From positions 1 to 6,110 of the forward strand of contig DDUN01000065.1 in NCBI GenBank assembly GCA_002344825.1: 6,110 nucleotides of DNA, in the 5' to 3' direction. Positions within the stretch are counted from its first letter, which is position 1, and the number at the start of each line of letters is the position of its first letter. Source of the stretch: Candidatus Multiplicimicrobium inquinatum (GTDB taxonomy: Bacteria; Omnitrophota; Omnitrophia; Omnitrophales; Aquincolibacteriaceae). Below are positions 5,129 to 6,110 of this stretch, in pieces. Below the pieces are notes generated by a model. That model saw only the letters and a list, made by a program, of their open reading frames with translations. It was not told the origin of the DNA and made no database searches. The position numbers and the translations under genes are program-made.

Positions 5129-5701
5129 ATGTCGATTTGGATTGGTCTCACAGGAAAAAATGGTTCGGGAAAAGGTGAAGCGGCCAAGTATTTGCAGTCT
5201 AAGGGATTTGCTTACTTTTCGCTTTCCGATGTGCTTCGTGAAGAAGCCAAAAAGCGTGGTATTGCCTCTACTCGCGACAGTCTTTATGCTCTCGGCAATG
5301 AAATGCGCTCCGAGCATGGTTCCGGCGTTCTCGCCAAAAAAGTTTTAGAGCAGCTGCAGCCGGGAAAAAATTACTGCATTGATTCTATTCGCCATCCCGA
5401 TGAAGTCGGTGTTTTTCGTTCCTCAAAGCAGTTCTCTTTTATTGAGGTGTATGCCGATCCCCGTATCCGCTTTGAACGCATGCTGAAACGCGCCCGCGAA
5501 AATGACCCGACCACATTTGAGGCTTTTCAGGAGTTGGAGGTGCGTGAAGCCAAGAGTTCTGAATCGACTGCGCAGCGTTTAGATGCCACGATTAAGCTTG
5601 CGGATTACCGTGTGTCGAGCGATCAAAATCTTCCCGGTCTTTATCACGATCTTGACGAGCTTCTTGCCAAACTTCAGAAACTAGAACATTCTAGGGCTTA
5701 A
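5129..5701 (+). CDS. P-loop nucleotide kinase-like protein (dephospho-CoA kinase/UPF0200-like fold)
   Basis: This is a 190-residue cytosolic protein. The Walker A loop GKNGSGK spans 9-15, followed by Gly where most family members have Ser or Thr. YFSLSDVLREEAKKRG (29-44) and GNEMR (56-60) are typical of the small-molecule kinase fold, with a substrate-binding helix after the second strand. DSIRHPDEV (85-93) matches the D-S-I-R-x-P-x-E-V segment I associate with UPF0200-like and dCMP-deaminase-associated kinase domains. ADPRIRFERMLKRAREND (109-126) is a lid-like arginine-rich helix. It is too divergent to be called the true coenzyme A kinase (CoaE). Similar domains occur fused in front of deoxycytidylate deaminases, but no deaminase follows here, so it is a free-standing domain. 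The likely role is phosphorylating a nucleotide or cofactor; the substrate is unknown. The start is supported by a promoter whose -10 lies 7 bases upstream. lgt begins 5 bases after its stop, suggesting a shared transcript. Confidence 0.75.
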   Translation: MSIWIGLTGKNGSGKGEAAKYLQSKGFAYFSLSDVLREEAKKRGIASTRDSLYALGNEMRSEHGSGVLAKKVLEQLQPGKNYCIDSIRHPDEVGVFRSSKQFSFIEVYADPRIRFERMLKRARENDPTTFEAFQELEVREAKSSESTAQRLDATIKLADYRVSSDQNLPGLYHDLDELLAKLQKLEHSRA

Positions 5702-5706
5702 TCCGC

Positions 5707-6110
5707 ATGGCGGGCTTCGCGGCATTCTGGCGTGAAATTCCTTCGTATATTGATCCCATTTTTTTCCGCTTAGGTTCTTTCGAAATCCGCTGGTATGGAA
5801 TTTGTTATTTTCTCGCGATTTTTGTTTCCTTTTTGCTTTGCGCATGGCGGGTGAAGCGCAGGGAAACGACGCTGACACGGGCTTTGTTGGAAGACTATTA
5901 TTTTTGGGTGATTTTGGGCGTGGTGATCGGCTCAAGACTTGGATATGTCTTTTTTTATCAATGGAGTTATTATTCCGCGCATCCTCTCGAGATTATTCTG
6001 CCGTTTCAATTTGACGGAGGTGTTCGGTTTACCGGTATCAGCGGGCGAAGCCTGAACGTAAGACATCTCACGGTCCTGCATCGACCCTCCCGCCAAGACA
6101 TACGTGCGAA
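5707..6110 (+). CDS. lgt: Prolipoprotein diacylglyceryl transferase, N-terminal part (partial or interrupted)
   Basis: The frame is open from ATG at 5707 to the window end (134 residues). Lgt is an inner-membrane enzyme that moves diacylglycerol from phosphatidylglycerol onto the lipobox Cys of prolipoproteins, the first step of lipoprotein maturation. Family features seen are the opening IDPIFFRLGSFEIRWYG (15-31), a membrane helix (about 31-47) with the basic patch RVKRRE, a second helix (about 64-84) ending in GSRLGYVFFYQ (75-85), then HPLEIILPF and GVRFTGISG (105-113). Normally an M-S-Y/F-H-G-G motif containing an essential His follows at once. Here residues 114-134 look unrelated, so the gene is cut, rearranged or chimeric near 6045. 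It begins 5 bases after the kinase-like gene, with AGGG at 5693-5696 as a weak ribosome site. Confidence 0.85.
   Translation, partial: MAGFAAFWREIPSYIDPIFFRLGSFEIRWYGICYFLAIFVSFLLCAWRVKRRETTLTRALLEDYYFWVILGVVIGSRLGYVFFYQWSYYSAHPLEIILPFQFDGGVRFTGISGRSLNVRHLTVLHRPSRQDIRA
6046..6110. other. Terminal 65 bases that do not continue lgt
   Basis: From base 6046 the lgt frame stays open but loses all family resemblance. AAGACAT occurs twice (6060-6066 and 6095-6101). A reverse-strand frame is also open across this short stretch, so coding direction is undetermined. It may be the edge of an inserted mobile or repeated element, a rearrangement, or a chimeric sequence end. Confidence 0.5.

Noticed and set aside
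4991..5317. A 108-codon reverse-strand frame spanning the fusion gene end and kinase start.
   Set aside because: It is antisense to two supported genes and their intergenic promoter, with no similarity I recognise.
5802..6014. A 70-codon + strand frame near the end.
   Set aside because: It is an off-frame shadow of lgt, whose frame from 5707 carries clear family motifs.

Overview
This window looks like a bacterial chromosomal fragment, about 45-55% G+C by eye and coding densely on the + strand. It starts inside the end of one housekeeping gene (cysS) and ends inside another (lgt). Gene content (glutamate-type symporter, RibD-type deaminase, TatD nuclease, Lgt) is ordinary for a diderm bacterium. 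The -35/-10 style promoters and the RibD-TatD fusion would suit an uncultured lineage such as Omnitrophota, but that placement is a guess from gene style, not a demonstrated affiliation.

Layout. (1) 1-132: the last 43 codons of cysteinyl-tRNA synthetase. (2) 149-1159: a two-domain restriction endonuclease, with a PUA/EVE-like N-terminal reader and an Mrr-type nuclease domain. It sits 16 bases behind cysS with a good ribosome binding site and is richer in A+T than its neighbours. (3) 1160-1374: a 215-base gap holding an A+T-rich hairpin and then a G+C-rich run of nested palindromes bounded by imperfect inverted repeats. (4) 1375-2673: a complete acidic amino acid:cation symporter of the DAACS family, followed by a hairpin. 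(5) 2739-2799: two copies of a 14-base perfect palindrome on either side of, and inside, a -35/-10 promoter. They precede a Fic adenylyltransferase that carries its own N-terminal HTH domain, so it looks self-regulated. (6) 3816-5084: only 2 bases after fic, a single reading frame joins a RibD-type deaminase domain to a complete TatD-type metal-dependent DNase. The linker is encoded by a palindromic element with a 14-base tandem duplication. (7) 5129-5701: a P-loop nucleotide kinase-like protein with its own apparently leaderless promoter. (8) 5707-end: the start of lgt, whose family similarity stops abruptly near 6045.

How the parts may work together. fic and ribD-tatD are almost certainly one transcript, which puts a housekeeping-like fusion enzyme under the control of the Fic/HTH operator. 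The kinase and lgt form a second transcript. The Mrr-like enzyme is a candidate stand-alone (type IV-like) defence gene inserted behind cysS. The most interesting items are the fic operator/promoter arrangement, the RibD-TatD fusion created through a palindromic repeat, the palindrome cluster after the nuclease gene, and the break in lgt.
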